Origin: Dietzia sp. B32
GTDB lineage: Bacteria; Actinomycetota; Actinomycetes; Mycobacteriales; Mycobacteriaceae
Length of the DNA stretch: 64,000 bases
Assembly (NCBI RefSeq): GCF_024732245.1
Contig: NZ_CP093845.1
Coordinates: forward strand, 372,001-436,000
Direction of reading: 5' to 3'
Below, piece by piece: positions 49,581-59,115 of the stretch; the first letter of the stretch is position 1, and every line of letters begins with the position of its first letter. The notes beneath the pieces were generated by a model. That model was given only the letters and a program-made list of their open reading frames with translations, was not told where the DNA came from and made no database searches. A program made the position numbers and the translations under genes.

Positions 49581-51842
49581 TCAGTTGTCGCTACCGGCGT
49601 CCGCGTCGGAACCGGAGGTCGTGTCCTCGCCCACCGGGATGAGGCTGATCTTGCCGCGGTTGTCGATGTCGGCGATCTCGACCTGCATCTTGTCGCCGAC
49701 GTTGACCACGTCCTCGACCTTGCCGACGCGCTTGCCCTGGCCCAGCTTGGAGATGTGGACCAGACCGTCGCGACCGGGCAGCAGGGAGAGGAATGCTCCG
49801 AACGGAGCGGTCTTGACGACCGTACCGAGGAACCGCTCTCCGACCTTGGGCAGCTGCGGGTTGGCGATGGCGTTGATCTTGTCGATCGCGGCCTGGGCGG
49901 ACTCGCCGTCGGTCGCACCGATGTACACGGTGCCGTCGTCCTCGATCGAGACGGACGCGCCGGTCTCCTCGGTGATCGAGTTGATCATCTTGCCCTTGGG
50001 CCCGATGACCTCACCGATCTTGTCGACGGGGACCTTGATGGCGATGATGCGCGGCGCGAACGGGCTGAGCTCGTCGGGCTCGTCGATCGCCTCGGCCATC
50101 ACGTCGAGGATGGTGAGCCGGGCCTCGCGGGCCTGGGTGAGCGCGCCGGCCAGGACCTCGGACGGGATGCCGTCGAGTTTGGTGTCCAGCTGGAGCGCGG
50201 TGACGAACATGCCCGTGCCGGCGACCTTGAAGTCCATGTCGCCGAACGCGTCCTCGGCACCGAGGATGTCGGTGAGCGCGACGTAGCGGGTCTCGCCGTC
50301 GACCTCGTCGGAGACCAGGCCCATCGCGATGCCGGCGACGGGCGCCTTGAGGGGCACACCGGCGTTGAGCAGCGACAGGGTGGAGGCGCAGACGGACCCC
50401 ATGGAGGTGGAGCCGTTGGAGCTGAGCGCCTCGGAGACCTGGCGGATCGCGTACGGGAACTCCTCGACGCTCGGCAGGACCGGCATGAGCGCACGCTCGG
50501 CGAGCGCCCCGTGTCCGATCTCGCGGCGCTTGGGCGATCCCACGCGACCGGTCTCGCCGGTGGAGTACGGCGGGAAGTTGTAGTGGTGCATGTAGCGCTT
50601 GCTGGTCTCGGGCCCGAGCGAGTCGATCTGCTGGGCCATCTTGACCATGTCCAGCGTGGTCACGCCCAGGATCTGGGTCTCGCCTCGCTCGAACAGCGCC
50701 GAACCGTGAGCGCGCGGGATGACCTCGACCTCGGCGGACAGTGCACGGATGTCCCGCGTGCCGCGGCCGTCGATGCGGAAGTGGTCGGTGAGGATGCGCT
50801 GGCGCACGACCTTCTTGGTCAGGGACTTGAACGCGGCCCCGACCTGGCCGAGGCGGTCGGAGAACTGCTCGGTGAGCTGCTCGAGGACGGTCGCCTTGAG
50901 CTCGTCGGTCGCGCCGTCACGATCCTGCTTGTCGGCGATCTGCATGATCTGGCCGAGCTTGGTCTCGGCGATCTCGGCGACCGCGGCGTAGACGTCGTCC
51001 GCGTACGGCGGGAACAACGGGAACTCACGCGGGGTGCCGGGCGCGGCGTCGGCCAACGCCTGCTGCGCGGCGCACAGCTCGGCGATGAACGGCTTGGCGG
51101 CCTCGAGGCCCTGGGCGACGACGTCCTCGGTGGGCGCCTGCGCGCCCCCGGCGACCTTCTCGATCACGTCGTCGGTGGCCTCGGCCTCGACCATCATGAT
51201 CGCGACGTCGGCGGTGTCACCGGAGCCGACGACACGACCGGCGACGACCATGTCGAAGACGGCGTCGGAGAGCTGCTCGACGGTGGGGAACGCCACCCAC
51301 TGACCGGCCGGGTCGGCGGCCGTCGGGATGAGGGCGACGCGCACGCCGCCGACCGGGCCCGAGAACGGCAGTCCGGAGAGCTGGGTGGAGGCGGAGGCGG
51401 CGTTGATGGCCACCACGTCGTAGAGATCCTTGGGATCGAGGCTCATGACGGTCACGACGACCTGGACCTCGTTGCGGACCCCGTCCGCGAAGGTCGGGCG
51501 CAGGGGCCGGTCGATGAGCCGGCAGGTGAGGATGGCGTCCGTGCTGGGACGTCCCTCGCGGCGGAAGAACGAACCGGGGATCCGTCCCGCGGCGTACATC
51601 CGCTCCTCGACGTCCACCGTCAGGGGGAAGAAGTCGAAGTGCTCCTTGGGGTGCTTGCCCGCCGTGGTGGCGGACAGCAGCATCGTGTCGTCGTCCAGGT
51701 AGGCGACGACCGAGCCGGCGGCCTGCTTGGCCAGCCGGCCGGTCTCGAAGCGGAGCTCGCGGCGACCGAAGTCGCCGTTGTCGATGGTCGCGACGGTCTC
51801 GAAGACCCCGTCTTCGACCTCGACGGCCGTGATCTGTGGCAT
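49581..51842 (-). CDS. pnp: Polyribonucleotide nucleotidyltransferase (PNPase/GpsI)
   Basis: PNPase degrades RNA 3'-5' by phosphorolysis. The 753-residue protein has two RNase PH domains (the first starting [20 protein letters not shown], the second around [33 protein letters not shown]), a linker helical domain, a KH domain ([15 protein letters not shown]-like at about 595) and an S1 domain ([32 protein letters not shown]). It ends in an acidic/Ser tail. ATG 51842 with AGGAA is chosen; the longer frame is noise. A 384-bp leader separates it from rpsO. Confidence 0.97.
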   Translation of the reverse strand: MPQITAVEVEDGVFETVATIDNGDFGRRELRFETGRLAKQAAGSVVAYLDDDTMLLSATTAGKHPKEHFDFFPLTVDVEERMYAAGRIPGSFFRREGRPSTDAILTCRLIDRPLRPTFADGVRNEVQVVVTVMSLDPKDLYDVVAINAASASTQLSGLPFSGPVGGVRVALIPTAADPAGQWVAFPTVEQLSDAVFDMVVAGRVVGSGDTADVAIMMVEAEATDDVIEKVAGGAQAPTEDVVAQGLEAAKPFIAELCAAQQALADAAPGTPREFPLFPPYADDVYAAVAEIAETKLGQIMQIADKQDRDGATDELKATVLEQLTEQFSDRLGQVGAAFKSLTKKVVRQRILTDHFRIDGRGTRDIRALSAEVEVIPRAHGSALFERGETQILGVTTLDMVKMAQQIDSLGPETSKRYMHHYNFPPYSTGETGRVGSPKRREIGHGALAERALMPVLPSVEEFPYAIRQVSEALSSNGSTSMGSVCASTLSLLNAGVPLKAPVAGIAMGLVSDEVDGETRYVALTDILGAEDAFGDMDFKVAGTGMFVTALQLDTKLDGIPSEVLAGALTQAREARLTILDVMAEAIDEPDELSPFAPRIIAIKVPVDKIGEVIGPKGKMINSITEETGASVSIEDDGTVYIGATDGESAQAAIDKINAIANPQLPKVGERFLGTVVKTAPFGAFLSLLPGRDGLVHISKLGQGKRVGKVEDVVNVGDKMQVEIADIDNRGKISLIPVGEDTTSGSDADAGSDN

Positions 51843-51963
51843 GTGTTTCCTGTCGTGTCGGGTGCATGGGCCGCACGGCGGAATCGTCCCGCCGGGGCCA
51901 CCGGGCGTCACGTCAGGGGGTCCCGGTTCGACCTCGGTCTTCGATCGAAGCGGCCGGAACGTG

Positions 51964-51995
51964 CGCCCCACAGCAAATTGGTTCTGCTGGGGGCG
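51964..51995 (-). promoter_or_regulatory. Stem-loop in the pnp leader
   Basis: Arms CGCCCCACAGCA (51964-51975) and TGCTGGGGGCG (51985-51995) pair with a single bulged A around the 9-nt loop AATTGGTTC. It is about 120-150 nt before the pnp start. In E. coli, a leader stem cut by RNase III mediates PNPase autoregulation; a similar role here is inference. Confidence 0.45.
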
Positions 51996-52171
51996 TCGGG
52001 CTCCGGCGGCCACTACCGAGGACCGTCAATCGGACCTGTCGACCACCCCGGCACGTGTGCACCGGCTCCCCCGAGGCTATCAGGGAAAACCGTCCGGGTC
52101 ACCGGGGCACGCGGGCCTGACGCCCCCGGCGCGCGGCGACCGGGGGTTCGGGTCGGGTGACCGAAATGCGA

Positions 52172-52204
52172 CGACCCCCGACCGGGAGAACCGGGCGGGG
52201 GTCG
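52172..52204. terminator. Terminator after rpsO
   Basis: The stem CGACCCCCGACCGG (52172-52185) with CCGGGCGGGGGTCG (52191-52204) has one A-G mismatch and the loop GAGAA. It lies 23 bp past the rpsO stop on the reverse strand and upstream of pnp. Confidence 0.72.
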
Positions 52205-52226
52205 GTGACGCGGTGGTGGTCCGGCG

Positions 52227-52496
52227 TCAGCGACGCAGGCCGAGTCGCTCGATGAGCGAGCGGTAGCGCGCGATGTCGGTCTTGGCGATGTACTTGAGCA
52301 GACGACGCCGACGTCCGACCATCAGGAGCAGGCCGCGCCGCGAGTGGTGGTCGTGCTTGTGGGTCTTGAGGTGCTCGGTGAGCTGCTGGATGCGCTTGGT
52401 GAGCATGGCGATCTGGGCCTCGGGTGAGCCGGTGTCGGTCTCATGGATCCCGTACTCGGCCAGTACGGCCTTCTTCTCTTCGGTGCTGAGCGCCAT
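52227..52496 (-). CDS. rpsO: 30S ribosomal protein S15
   Basis: S15 binds 16S rRNA at the central domain and forms intersubunit bridge B4. The 89-residue protein begins [16 protein letters not shown] and has the conserved [35 protein letters not shown] and the final [19 protein letters not shown] precedes ATG 52496. The frame is open far upstream through ribF but those residues are shadow. It lies upstream of pnp as in most bacteria, here separated by a terminator and a long leader. Confidence 0.98.
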   Translation of the reverse strand: MALSTEEKKAVLAEYGIHETDTGSPEAQIAMLTKRIQQLTEHLKTHKHDHHSRRGLLLMVGRRRRLLKYIAKTDIARYRSLIERLGLRR

Positions 52497-52525
52497 GGTG
52501 TCTCCTGGTTGTTCCAGTCCGCGAA

Positions 52526-52531
52526 TATGTA
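52526..52531 (-). promoter_or_regulatory. Candidate rpsO -10 element
   Basis: On the reverse strand the sequence reads TACATA within CATACATATT, an AT-rich patch in very GC-rich surroundings, 30 bp before the rpsO start. It would give a short leader of about 20-25 nt. No clear -35 hexamer was found. Confidence 0.5.
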
Positions 52532-52609
52532 TGACCCCGCCGCCGCGGACCGCAGCTGAGCCGACTGACGAGGTTACCAGCCGGACCGCCCCGGGCCCCA
52601 ATCCCCGGC

Positions 52610-53572
52610 TCAGCCCCCCAGCACGCCCCTGGTGGTGGTGACGTCGCGGTCCATGGCCACGAGCAACTCGTCGACGGAGGCGAACTTGACCATCTCGCGG
52701 ACATGGTCGACGAAGTCGACGGCGGCCAGTCGTCCGTACAGGTCGGCGGACTCGTCCAGCACGAACGCCTCCACGCTGCGGGCGGAGTCCCCGAACGTCG
52801 GGTTGGTCCCGACGGAGATCGCGCACGGGTAGCGGCGGCCCGGGACGATCGTGCCGTCCACCGGGCCGTCGTCGAGGACTGTGAACCACCCGGCGTACAC
52901 GCCGTCGACCGGCACGGCAGTGTGTTCGGGGAGGTCGAGGTTGGCGGTCGGATACCCGAGGTCCCGCCCCCCGCGACCGGCACCGTGGACCACGACCCCG
53001 GAGACGCGGTGGGGTCGGCCGAGGACCTCGGCGGCACCGGCCACGTCGGCCTCGCCGAGCAGTCGGCGGACCCGGCTGGAGGAGACGGTCTCGCCCCCGG
53101 CCTCGAGAAGGTCCACGATCTCGCAGACGATGCCCCGTTCCGCGCACAGGTCTCGCAGGGTCTCCGGCGTACCGGCCGCGCGTCGGCCGAACGTGAAGTT
53201 GCGCCCCACGGTGACCGCACGGGCCCGCAGACCGCGCACGAGGACCCGGTCGACGAACTCCTCGGGCTCCCACGCGGCCATCTCGCGGTCGAAGGGCAGC
53301 GCGAACACCGCGTCGATCCCGAACCCGGCCGCGAGCTCGGCACGCCGCTCCAGGGGGGTGAGGACCGACGGGTGGGTTCCCGGCCTGACGACCTCCACGG
53401 GGTGGGGGTCGAACGTCACCAGGACGGGGCTGGCACCCAGTTCCCGGCCGTGGCCGACGGCGCGGTCCACCAGGCTCCGGTGGCCCCGGTGGAGTCCGTC
53501 GAACACGCCGAGGGCGACGGAGGTCCCGCCGTCGGGGATCACGATCTCGTCGAACGTCCGCCACAATTGCAC
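52610..53572 (-). CDS. ribF: Bifunctional riboflavin kinase/FMN adenylyltransferase
   Basis: RibF phosphorylates riboflavin to FMN and adenylates FMN to FAD. The N-terminal FAD synthetase domain has [16 protein letters not shown] (the G-x-FDG-x-H-x-GH motif) and [10 protein letters not shown]. The C-terminal kinase domain has [22 protein letters not shown] and [12 protein letters not shown] 53572 gives 320 residues beginning [10 protein letters not shown], aligned to the M. tuberculosis start (MQRWRGQDEI), with AAGGTGG upstream. GTG 53599, which overlaps the truB stop as GTGA, is the alternative. It is coupled to or closely follows truB. Confidence 0.95.
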   Translation of the reverse strand: MQLWRTFDEIVIPDGGTSVALGVFDGLHRGHRSLVDRAVGHGRELGASPVLVTFDPHPVEVVRPGTHPSVLTPLERRAELAAGFGIDAVFALPFDREMAAWEPEEFVDRVLVRGLRARAVTVGRNFTFGRRAAGTPETLRDLCAERGIVCEIVDLLEAGGETVSSSRVRRLLGEADVAGAAEVLGRPHRVSGVVVHGAGRGGRDLGYPTANLDLPEHTAVPVDGVYAGWFTVLDDGPVDGTIVPGRRYPCAISVGTNPTFGDSARSVEAFVLDESADLYGRLAAVDFVDHVREMVKFASVDELLVAMDRDVTTTRGVLGG

Positions 53573-53595
53573 GGCGACCACCTTACGCGCGGCGT

Positions 53596-54507
53596 TCACA
53601 GGCCCGCCGGGCGCATGACCACGACCGGAGCGGCGCGCCGCCCCGATTCCGAGACCAGCGCCGCGACCCGGCCGTCGGGCCCCACGGCCGCGACGACACC
53701 GGTGTCACCGCGGGCCTCGAGCCACCGTCCGTGCCGCAGGCCCTCCGCCTCGTCGGCGTCGATGTCGCGTCGGGGGAACGCGGTCAGCGCGGCGGCGTCG
53801 AGGTCCAGCGACAGCGTCGGATCGGCCTCCAGCTGTTCGAGGGTCCGTGCCACGTCGAGGCCGAACGGCCCGACGTGGGTGCGGCGCAGCGCGGTGAGAT
53901 GCCCCCCGACGCCGACCGCGGTTCCGAGGTCACGGGCGAGGGCGCGGATGTAGGTGCCGGTCGAACAGTCGACGACGACGACGAGGTCGATCACGTCCCC
54001 GGTGCGGACCCGCTCGAGCACGTCGAACCGGGAGACGGTGACGCGCCGCGGCTCGAGTTCGACCTCCTCCCCCGCCCGCACACGGTCGTAGGCCCGCCTC
54101 CCGTCCACTTTGATCGCACTGACGGCGGACGGGACCTGGTCGATCTCCCCGGTCAGGGCGGTGATGGCCGCGTCCATCGCCTCATCGGTCACATCCGAGG
54201 CGTCCGCCGTCGAGGTGGTCTCCCCCTCGGCGTCGTCCGTGGTCGTGGTCTGGCCGAGACGGATGGTGGCCTCGTAGGACTTGGTCTCCAGGGCCAGGAG
54301 CCCGAGCATCTTGGTGGCCCGTTCGATGCCCACGACGAGCACTCCGGTCGCCATGGGGTCCAGTGTCCCGGCGTGGCCGACCTTGCGGGTGCCGAAGTAC
54401 CGACGGAGACGCCCGACGACGTCGTGGCTGCTCATCCCACCGGGTTTGTCGACGACCACCAGGCCGGGTTCGGGTGCGGGGCGGGTATCGGGTCTGCGCG
54501 GGGTCAC
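53596..54507 (-). CDS. truB: tRNA pseudouridine(55) synthase TruB
   Basis: TruB isomerises U55 in the T arm of tRNAs. The 303-residue protein starts with GTG. It has [21 protein letters not shown] at the N-terminus, the catalytic Asp in [17 protein letters not shown], the [10 protein letters not shown] block and [21 protein letters not shown]-like C-terminal region is present. Its start overlaps the pptT stop (GTGA). Confidence 0.96.
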   Translation of the reverse strand: MTPRRPDTRPAPEPGLVVVDKPGGMSSHDVVGRLRRYFGTRKVGHAGTLDPMATGVLVVGIERATKMLGLLALETKSYEATIRLGQTTTTDDAEGETTSTADASDVTDEAMDAAITALTGEIDQVPSAVSAIKVDGRRAYDRVRAGEEVELEPRRVTVSRFDVLERVRTGDVIDLVVVVDCSTGTYIRALARDLGTAVGVGGHLTALRRTHVGPFGLDVARTLEQLEADPTLSLDLDAAALTAFPRRDIDADEAEGLRHGRWLEARGDTGVVAAVGPDGRVAALVSESGRRAAPVVVMRPAGL

Positions 54508-55223
54508 GGCCCCACGCTATCGACCCCGGCGGGTCGCAGCACGATCGCCGAGGCCACATAGCCGTCCCGGACGGCCCATCGGCCGCGGAACTCTCGCACA
54601 TCGGGCCCCCCGTCGACGGCCTGGCCGTCGATGAGGATCCGCGATCGCAGCGTGCCGGTGACCACCTCGTCGTCGTCGCCGTCCGGCACCAGGGTGATGT
54701 GTGCGTCACCGAACCCCAGCCACCGGTGGGTGAGCGGGAACCACGCCTTGTACGTGGCCTCCTTCGCGGTGAACAGCAGCGTGTCCCAGGCGACGGTCCC
54801 CATCTCGGCGCGTGCCGCACGCACCCACGCCGCCTCCTCGGGAAGGGAGACGGCCTCGAGGACGCCCGCGGCCAGCGGTGCGTGTCGTTCCACGTCCAGC
54901 CCGAGCGACCGGACGCGGGCGGTCGGCGCCAGCGCGGCGGCCCGCAGCCCCTCGGTGTGCGTGAGCGTGCCCACCAGGCCCGGCGGCCACACCGGCATGC
55001 CCCGACCCCCGCGCAGCACGGGGCCAGCGGGGACGCCGAGTCTCGACATCGCCACCCGGGCACACGCACGCGCACCGGCGAAGTCGATCCGGCGCCGCTC
55101 GACGGCCGCCCCGATCTGCTCGACCTCCACCGGGTACAGCGACGCCAACAGGGCCGCGTCGTCCAGGCCGAGCTCGGCGTCGGTCACCCCCGCCACATCC
55201 GGCGGGAAGAGGTCGTCGATCAC
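54504..55223 (-). CDS. pptT: 4'-phosphopantetheinyl transferase PptT
   Basis: PptT transfers phosphopantetheine from coenzyme A to carrier proteins, including polyketide and fatty acid synthases for mycolate-type lipids and siderophores. The 239-residue protein is of the Sfp/EntD-like size. It has [12 protein letters not shown] with the metal-binding Asp/Glu region, and the [15 protein letters not shown] helix typical of group II transferases. It starts with GTG and lies between truB and the PptH-like gene; in M. tuberculosis Rv2794c-Rv2795c form the same pair. The next upstream gene overlaps by 4 nt. Confidence 0.94.
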   Translation of the reverse strand: MIDDLFPPDVAGVTDAELGLDDAALLASLYPVEVEQIGAAVERRRIDFAGARACARVAMSRLGVPAGPVLRGGRGMPVWPPGLVGTLTHTEGLRAAALAPTARVRSLGLDVERHAPLAAGVLEAVSLPEEAAWVRAARAEMGTVAWDTLLFTAKEATYKAWFPLTHRWLGFGDAHITLVPDGDDDEVVTGTLRSRILIDGQAVDGGPDVREFRGRWAVRDGYVASAIVLRPAGVDSVGP

Positions 55224-56161
55224 TGCTCGTCCTCCAGGTAGGGGCCGGGGTCACCGGGCCGGGCGATCCTCGGCAGGCCACCCTCGTCGCGGACCCACCG
55301 GACCTGCGGACCGTCCGGCGCCGGGAGGATCTGACGGGTGAGCGGATCCGGCCGCCCACGCCCGTTCCACTCCCTCGGGTACCCCAGCGACACCTCCTCG
55401 AAACGCACGCCGTCGTGGACCGTCGTGCGCGGGATGTGCAGGTGCCCGTAGACGCACGCGGTGGCGCGGTACCGGCGGTGCCAGTCCGCCGTCTGGGCGG
55501 TTCCGCACCACAGCGCGAAGTCCGGGTGGCGAAGGACACGGGTGGGTTCCCGGAGCAGCGGCCAGTGGTTCACGAGCACCGTCGGGTACGCGGGTTCCAG
55601 GCGCGCCAGCCGGGTCGTGGTGCTCACGAGTCGCTCCCGGCACCAGGCGACCGCGTCACCGTAGGGCGCGGGGTCGATGAGGAACTCGTCCGAGGCCACG
55701 ACCCGGCGCTCCCGCGCTCCGGCCAGGGCGTCGGCGCGGGACTGACCCGCGACCGGCGTCCAGCTGTAGTCGTAGAACAGGAACATCGGCACGACCCACG
55801 CCGGGCCGCCCGGACCGGTCCACAGGGGGAACTCGTCCTCCGGCGTGTCGACCCCGATCGCGCGGCACGCCTCCACCAGCCTGTCGTACTTGGTGGTCGA
55901 CGTGATCCCCTCGTCGTCTCGTCCGATCCACAGCTCGTGGTTGCCCGGTGCCCAGATCACCCGTTCGAAGCGCGCGGCGAGCCGCTCCAGCGCGTCGACC
56001 ACCCGGTCGACCCTCTCCGCGACGTCGCCGGCGACGATGAGCCAGTCGCCCGGGTGCGCGGGGTGGATCTCGTCCACGACGTCCGCGTTGCCCCGGTGTC
56101 CCACGTGCAGGTCGGACACCGCGCGCAGGCTCGGTTGTACGCCCGTCGCCCCGCCGGTCAT
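55220..56161 (-). CDS. pptH: Metallophosphoesterase, PptH-like phosphopantetheinyl hydrolase
   Basis: The metallophosphoesterase motifs are SDLHVGH (D-x-H), AGDVAE (GD), PGNHELW (GNHE), LVNHWPL and GHLH, in a 313-residue protein starting at ATG 56161. M. tuberculosis Rv2795c (PptH) removes phosphopantetheine from carrier proteins, opposing PptT; this gene is adjacent to pptT with a 4-nt overlap, as Rv2795c is, so the same role is inferred. A much longer frame (to 57508) runs into the MATE gene and is rejected. Stop and start codons overlap on both sides. Confidence 0.88.
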   Translation of the reverse strand: MTGGATGVQPSLRAVSDLHVGHRGNADVVDEIHPAHPGDWLIVAGDVAERVDRVVDALERLAARFERVIWAPGNHELWIGRDDEGITSTTKYDRLVEACRAIGVDTPEDEFPLWTGPGGPAWVVPMFLFYDYSWTPVAGQSRADALAGARERRVVASDEFLIDPAPYGDAVAWCRERLVSTTTRLARLEPAYPTVLVNHWPLLREPTRVLRHPDFALWCGTAQTADWHRRYRATACVYGHLHIPRTTVHDGVRFEEVSLGYPREWNGRGRPDPLTRQILPAPDGPQVRWVRDEGGLPRIARPGDPGPYLEDEQ

Positions 56162-57582
56162 CCGTCCACCTTCCCCGGGGTCCCGGCCCGGGACGTCCGG
56201 GCCTGTGCCATCCGCGCGCCGGGGGTCTGTGCGCCCAGCACCATCCACCGGTCGCCGCGTACCCGGGCCGCCACGGCGACCAGCCGGAGTCCGACGAACA
56301 CCCCCATGCCCACCCAGATCCCCGCCAGACCCCAGCCGAAGTGCCGGGTCGCGAGGAGAACGGGCAGGAAGCCCAGCAGCGCGGCCACCACCGTGCTGGT
56401 GCGCAGGTACGCCGCGTCGCCCGCACCGAGAAGGACACCGTCGAGACCGAACACGACCGCGGCGGGGATCACCACCACCGCCATCCCGACGAGCGCGACG
56501 ACCAGACGACCGGCCACCCCTGGGTCCCCGGACAGCAGCGCTGCCAGGGGCACCCTGAACACGAGCGTGAGCAGGGCGAGAGCCGCACCCAGTCCCAGGG
56601 ACCACACGACAACCGCGCGGGCCAGCGCCCGTCCCTGGGCGGCGAGCCCGGCGCCGAGCGCGGCACCGACGAGCGACTGGGCGGCGATCGCGACCGAGTC
56701 CAACACGAGTGAGTACAACGCCCACAGTTGTTGCGCCAGGTGATGCGCCGCGAGCGAGTTCACCCCGGCGGCCGCTGCCGCGGTGGTGGCGACGGCGAAG
56801 GTGACCTGGAACGAGGCGGTACGGATCACCAGATCCACTCCCATGCGGAGCTGGCTGACGATCACCGCGCGGCGGGGTGCCAGTGATCCCGGACGTTCGA
56901 GCACGAGCGCCGCGAGGAAGCCGCCGGCCATGAGCAGCTGCCCCGCGAGATTCGCCCAGGCACTCCCGACCAACCCGAGAGCCGGCGCCGGCCCCAGACC
57001 GGGCACCAGCATCACGCAGCCGACGGTCGAGACCCCGACGCCCACACCGACGAGCACGAGGGGGGTCCGCAGCCGTTGGACGCCCCGCATCCAACCGTGA
57101 CCCGCCGACGCGACGAGGATGCACGGTATGCCCCACACGGCCACCCGGAGCCACTCGGCCGCCCCGGCGGCCACAGCCGCATCCGCGGCGAGTACCCGGG
57201 TGATCGGACCGGTGAGGGCGAGTACGACGGTCACCACGAGCGCGCCCACGGCGAGGGCGATCCAGGTGGCCTGCACCCCTTCGGCCACGGCGTCGCCACG
57301 TCGGCCCGCACCGTGAAGCCGTGCCGACCGCGCGGTGGTCCCGTAGGACAGGAAGTTCATCTGGGTGCCCAGCACCAAGAGAACCAGGGCGCCCACACCG
57401 AGCGCAGCCAGGTCCTCCGGTCCCTGCCGACCCACGATGATCCCGTCCACCAACAGGTAGACGGGTTCGGCGGACAACACCGGCAGGACCGGGAGCGCGA
57501 TGGACCACAGTCGTCGCCCGATCGCGCCCAGACCGACGACCGGATCGGAGCCGGTGCGGGACGTGTCAGCCGAGGAGGTCAC
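56158..57582 (-). CDS. MATE-family efflux transporter (DinF-like)
   Basis: A 474-residue membrane protein with about 12 hydrophobic helices, beginning SIALPVLPVLSAEPVYLLVDGIIVG, the MATE/DinF signature at the first two helices, and a repeated half from about residue 240. MATE transporters export drugs or other cations by H+ or Na+ antiport. It starts with GTG at 57582 and overlaps nrnA by 17 nt, and its stop overlaps the pptH start (ATGA). The counterpart is Rv2836c (dinF). No SOS box lies near it. Substrate unknown. Confidence 0.92.
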   Translation of the reverse strand: MTSSADTSRTGSDPVVGLGAIGRRLWSIALPVLPVLSAEPVYLLVDGIIVGRQGPEDLAALGVGALVLLVLGTQMNFLSYGTTARSARLHGAGRRGDAVAEGVQATWIALAVGALVVTVVLALTGPITRVLAADAAVAAGAAEWLRVAVWGIPCILVASAGHGWMRGVQRLRTPLVLVGVGVGVSTVGCVMLVPGLGPAPALGLVGSAWANLAGQLLMAGGFLAALVLERPGSLAPRRAVIVSQLRMGVDLVIRTASFQVTFAVATTAAAAAGVNSLAAHHLAQQLWALYSLVLDSVAIAAQSLVGAALGAGLAAQGRALARAVVVWSLGLGAALALLTLVFRVPLAALLSGDPGVAGRLVVALVGMAVVVIPAAVVFGLDGVLLGAGDAAYLRTSTVVAALLGFLPVLLATRHFGWGLAGIWVGMGVFVGLRLVAVAARVRGDRWMVLGAQTPGARMAQARTSRAGTPGKVDG

Positions 57583-58546
57583 GGAGCCTCGTACTCACGG
57601 TCCGGAGATCCCCGCGCATCGTGCAGCCGGCCGCCGACGGGTGACCCCCGCCGCCGAGTGCGGCGGCGATGGCCGAGACGTCCACGAGGCCCGGGCCCGC
57701 GCCACCGGGACGTGAGCGCAGCGAGACGGCCCACTCGCCCGGGAGGTACTCCTTCAGCAGCACCGCCACCCGCGCCTCACGTACACCGCGTAGGTGCGAC
57801 ACCAGGGACTCCACGTCGTCCTCGTCCGCGGCGGAGATCACCTCGTGCGGGACCGCGAGCCACACCGAGCCACCGCCTCCCACCGCGTCGGGTTCCAACC
57901 GCACCGTGGTCAACAGGTCGCCCAGCACCCGGAGCCAGGCGAACGAGTGCGCGTCGAGTAGTGCGTGGGTGAGCTCGGAGGACTCGGCACCTGCGGCGAG
58001 TAGCCGCCGGGCCGTCTCGTGGGAGGCCGCGCCGCCCCAACGGAAGGACCCGGTGTCGGTGACCAGACCGGCGTACAGGCTCGTCGCCGTCTCCTCGTCC
58101 AGGGGGAATCCGCCCGCGTCGAGCACGTCCAACACGAGCGTCGCTGTCGACGCCGCGGACGGATCGAGCAGGATGTGTGAACCGAATCCCGGATTGGATC
58201 CGTGATGATCCACGACGAGGACCTCGGTTGCCGCCGCCGCGAGCCGATCCCACCGACCCACCCTGTCCGGGCTGGCACAGTCCAGGGTCACGACGAGCCC
58301 ATCGTGTGCGGGCACCTGCTCCAGCGGTACGACACGGTCGGTCCCGGGGATGACCCCGAGTGCCTCCGGGACGACGCCGGGATCAAAGGAGTGGTGGACG
58401 GTCACGCCCCGCGCGCGAAGCGCCCGGGCGAGACCGGAGGAGCTGCCCAGCGCGTCCGCGTCCGGGCGGAGATGGCACAACACGGTCACCTCACGGTGAC
58501 GGGCCAACACCTCCGCCGCGCCCGCGGCGTCGACCGGGGTGGTCAC
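57566..58546 (-). CDS. nrnA: Bifunctional oligoribonuclease/PAP phosphatase NrnA
   Basis: NrnA is a DHH-family phosphoesterase that degrades nanoRNA and 3'-phosphoadenosine 5'-phosphate; mycobacterial versions also act on cyclic dinucleotide products. The 326-residue protein has motif I with [11 protein letters not shown], motif [11 protein letters not shown], and the C-terminal DHHA1 signature [10 protein letters not shown]. It starts with GTG, overlapping the rbfA stop by 4 nt, and overlaps the MATE gene by 17 nt. The order rbfA-nrnA-dinF matches Rv2838c-Rv2836c. Confidence 0.94.
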   Translation of the reverse strand: MTTPVDAAGAAEVLARHREVTVLCHLRPDADALGSSSGLARALRARGVTVHHSFDPGVVPEALGVIPGTDRVVPLEQVPAHDGLVVTLDCASPDRVGRWDRLAAAATEVLVVDHHGSNPGFGSHILLDPSAASTATLVLDVLDAGGFPLDEETATSLYAGLVTDTGSFRWGGAASHETARRLLAAGAESSELTHALLDAHSFAWLRVLGDLLTTVRLEPDAVGGGGSVWLAVPHEVISAADEDDVESLVSHLRGVREARVAVLLKEYLPGEWAVSLRSRPGGAGPGLVDVSAIAAALGGGGHPSAAGCTMRGDLRTVSTRLRDLLG

Positions 58547-59004
58547 CGCGGGTCGTCCTCCGGTCGGCCCGCCTCCTCCGGCTTGCGGTAGGGGTCCTCG
58601 TCACCGGCCGGCCGCGCGCGCTCGGCGACGCGCCTGACCTGCTCGTCCTGCTCCCTGGCCTTGGCGAGCAGCTCTTCCATCTGCCGTGCCGCGTCCGGGA
58701 CCGAGTCCAGGACGAAGGCCAACTCCGGGGTGAACTTCACGCCGGTCTGCTTACCGACCATCGTGCGCAGACGACCACGAGCCGCGGTCAACGCCGCCTC
58801 GGCGGCCTCGAGATCCGGCTCGTCGTCGAGCGTCACGCCCCGGACCGTGTAGTAGAGGGTCGCCACGCGCAGATCCGCGGTGATCCGCGAATCGGTGATC
58901 GTGATGAACTCCAGCCGTGGGTCCTTGATCTCGTGTTCGATGGCCATCGCGACGATCTCGCCGATCCGCTTACCGAGCCGTCCCGCGCGTCCCTTACCGG
59001 TCAT
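58543..59004 (-). CDS. rbfA: Ribosome-binding factor A
   Basis: RbfA helps 16S rRNA maturation at the 30S head-body junction. The 153-residue protein begins at ATG 59004 with an AAGGAGG site 6-7 nt upstream, which settles the start over the frame to 59058. KH-like core motifs include [27 protein letters not shown], and the conserved [12 protein letters not shown]. The C-terminal tail (about 130-153) is charged and Pro/Glu-rich. It is downstream of infB and upstream of nrnA, overlapping nrnA. Confidence 0.95.
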   Translation of the reverse strand: MTGKGRAGRLGKRIGEIVAMAIEHEIKDPRLEFITITDSRITADLRVATLYYTVRGVTLDDEPDLEAAEAALTAARGRLRTMVGKQTGVKFTPELAFVLDSVPDAARQMEELLAKAREQDEQVRRVAERARPAGDEDPYRKPEEAGRPEDDPR

Positions 59005-59115
59005 GGCGGTCCTCCTTGACGTGATGCGGTCGCACGGCGACCACGGGTTGACAAGCATGCCGCGGGGGCAGGTCCGTCTTCAACGGAACCCGCCCCCGCG
59101 GTGCGCCCTGCGACG

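Larger units (their letters stand above)
51843..52226. other. 384-bp noncoding stretch between rpsO and pnp
   Basis: No convincing gene is seen. It holds the rpsO terminator (52172-52204), a 12-bp palindrome CTTCGATCGAAG at 51939-51950 and an AT-richer hairpin at 51964-51995. It is the likely promoter and leader of pnp. The long forward frame crossing it is a shadow frame of the GC-rich sequence. Confidence 0.75.

Noticed and set aside
52497-53599. FMN riboswitch near ribF
   Set aside because: ribF starts within or right after truB with no leader, and no RFN-type conserved segments were seen.
56158-57582. SOS control of the DinF-like MATE gene
   Set aside because: No TCGAAC-N4-GTTCGA-like element lies nearby; the name comes from E. 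coli linkage to lexA, which does not hold here.
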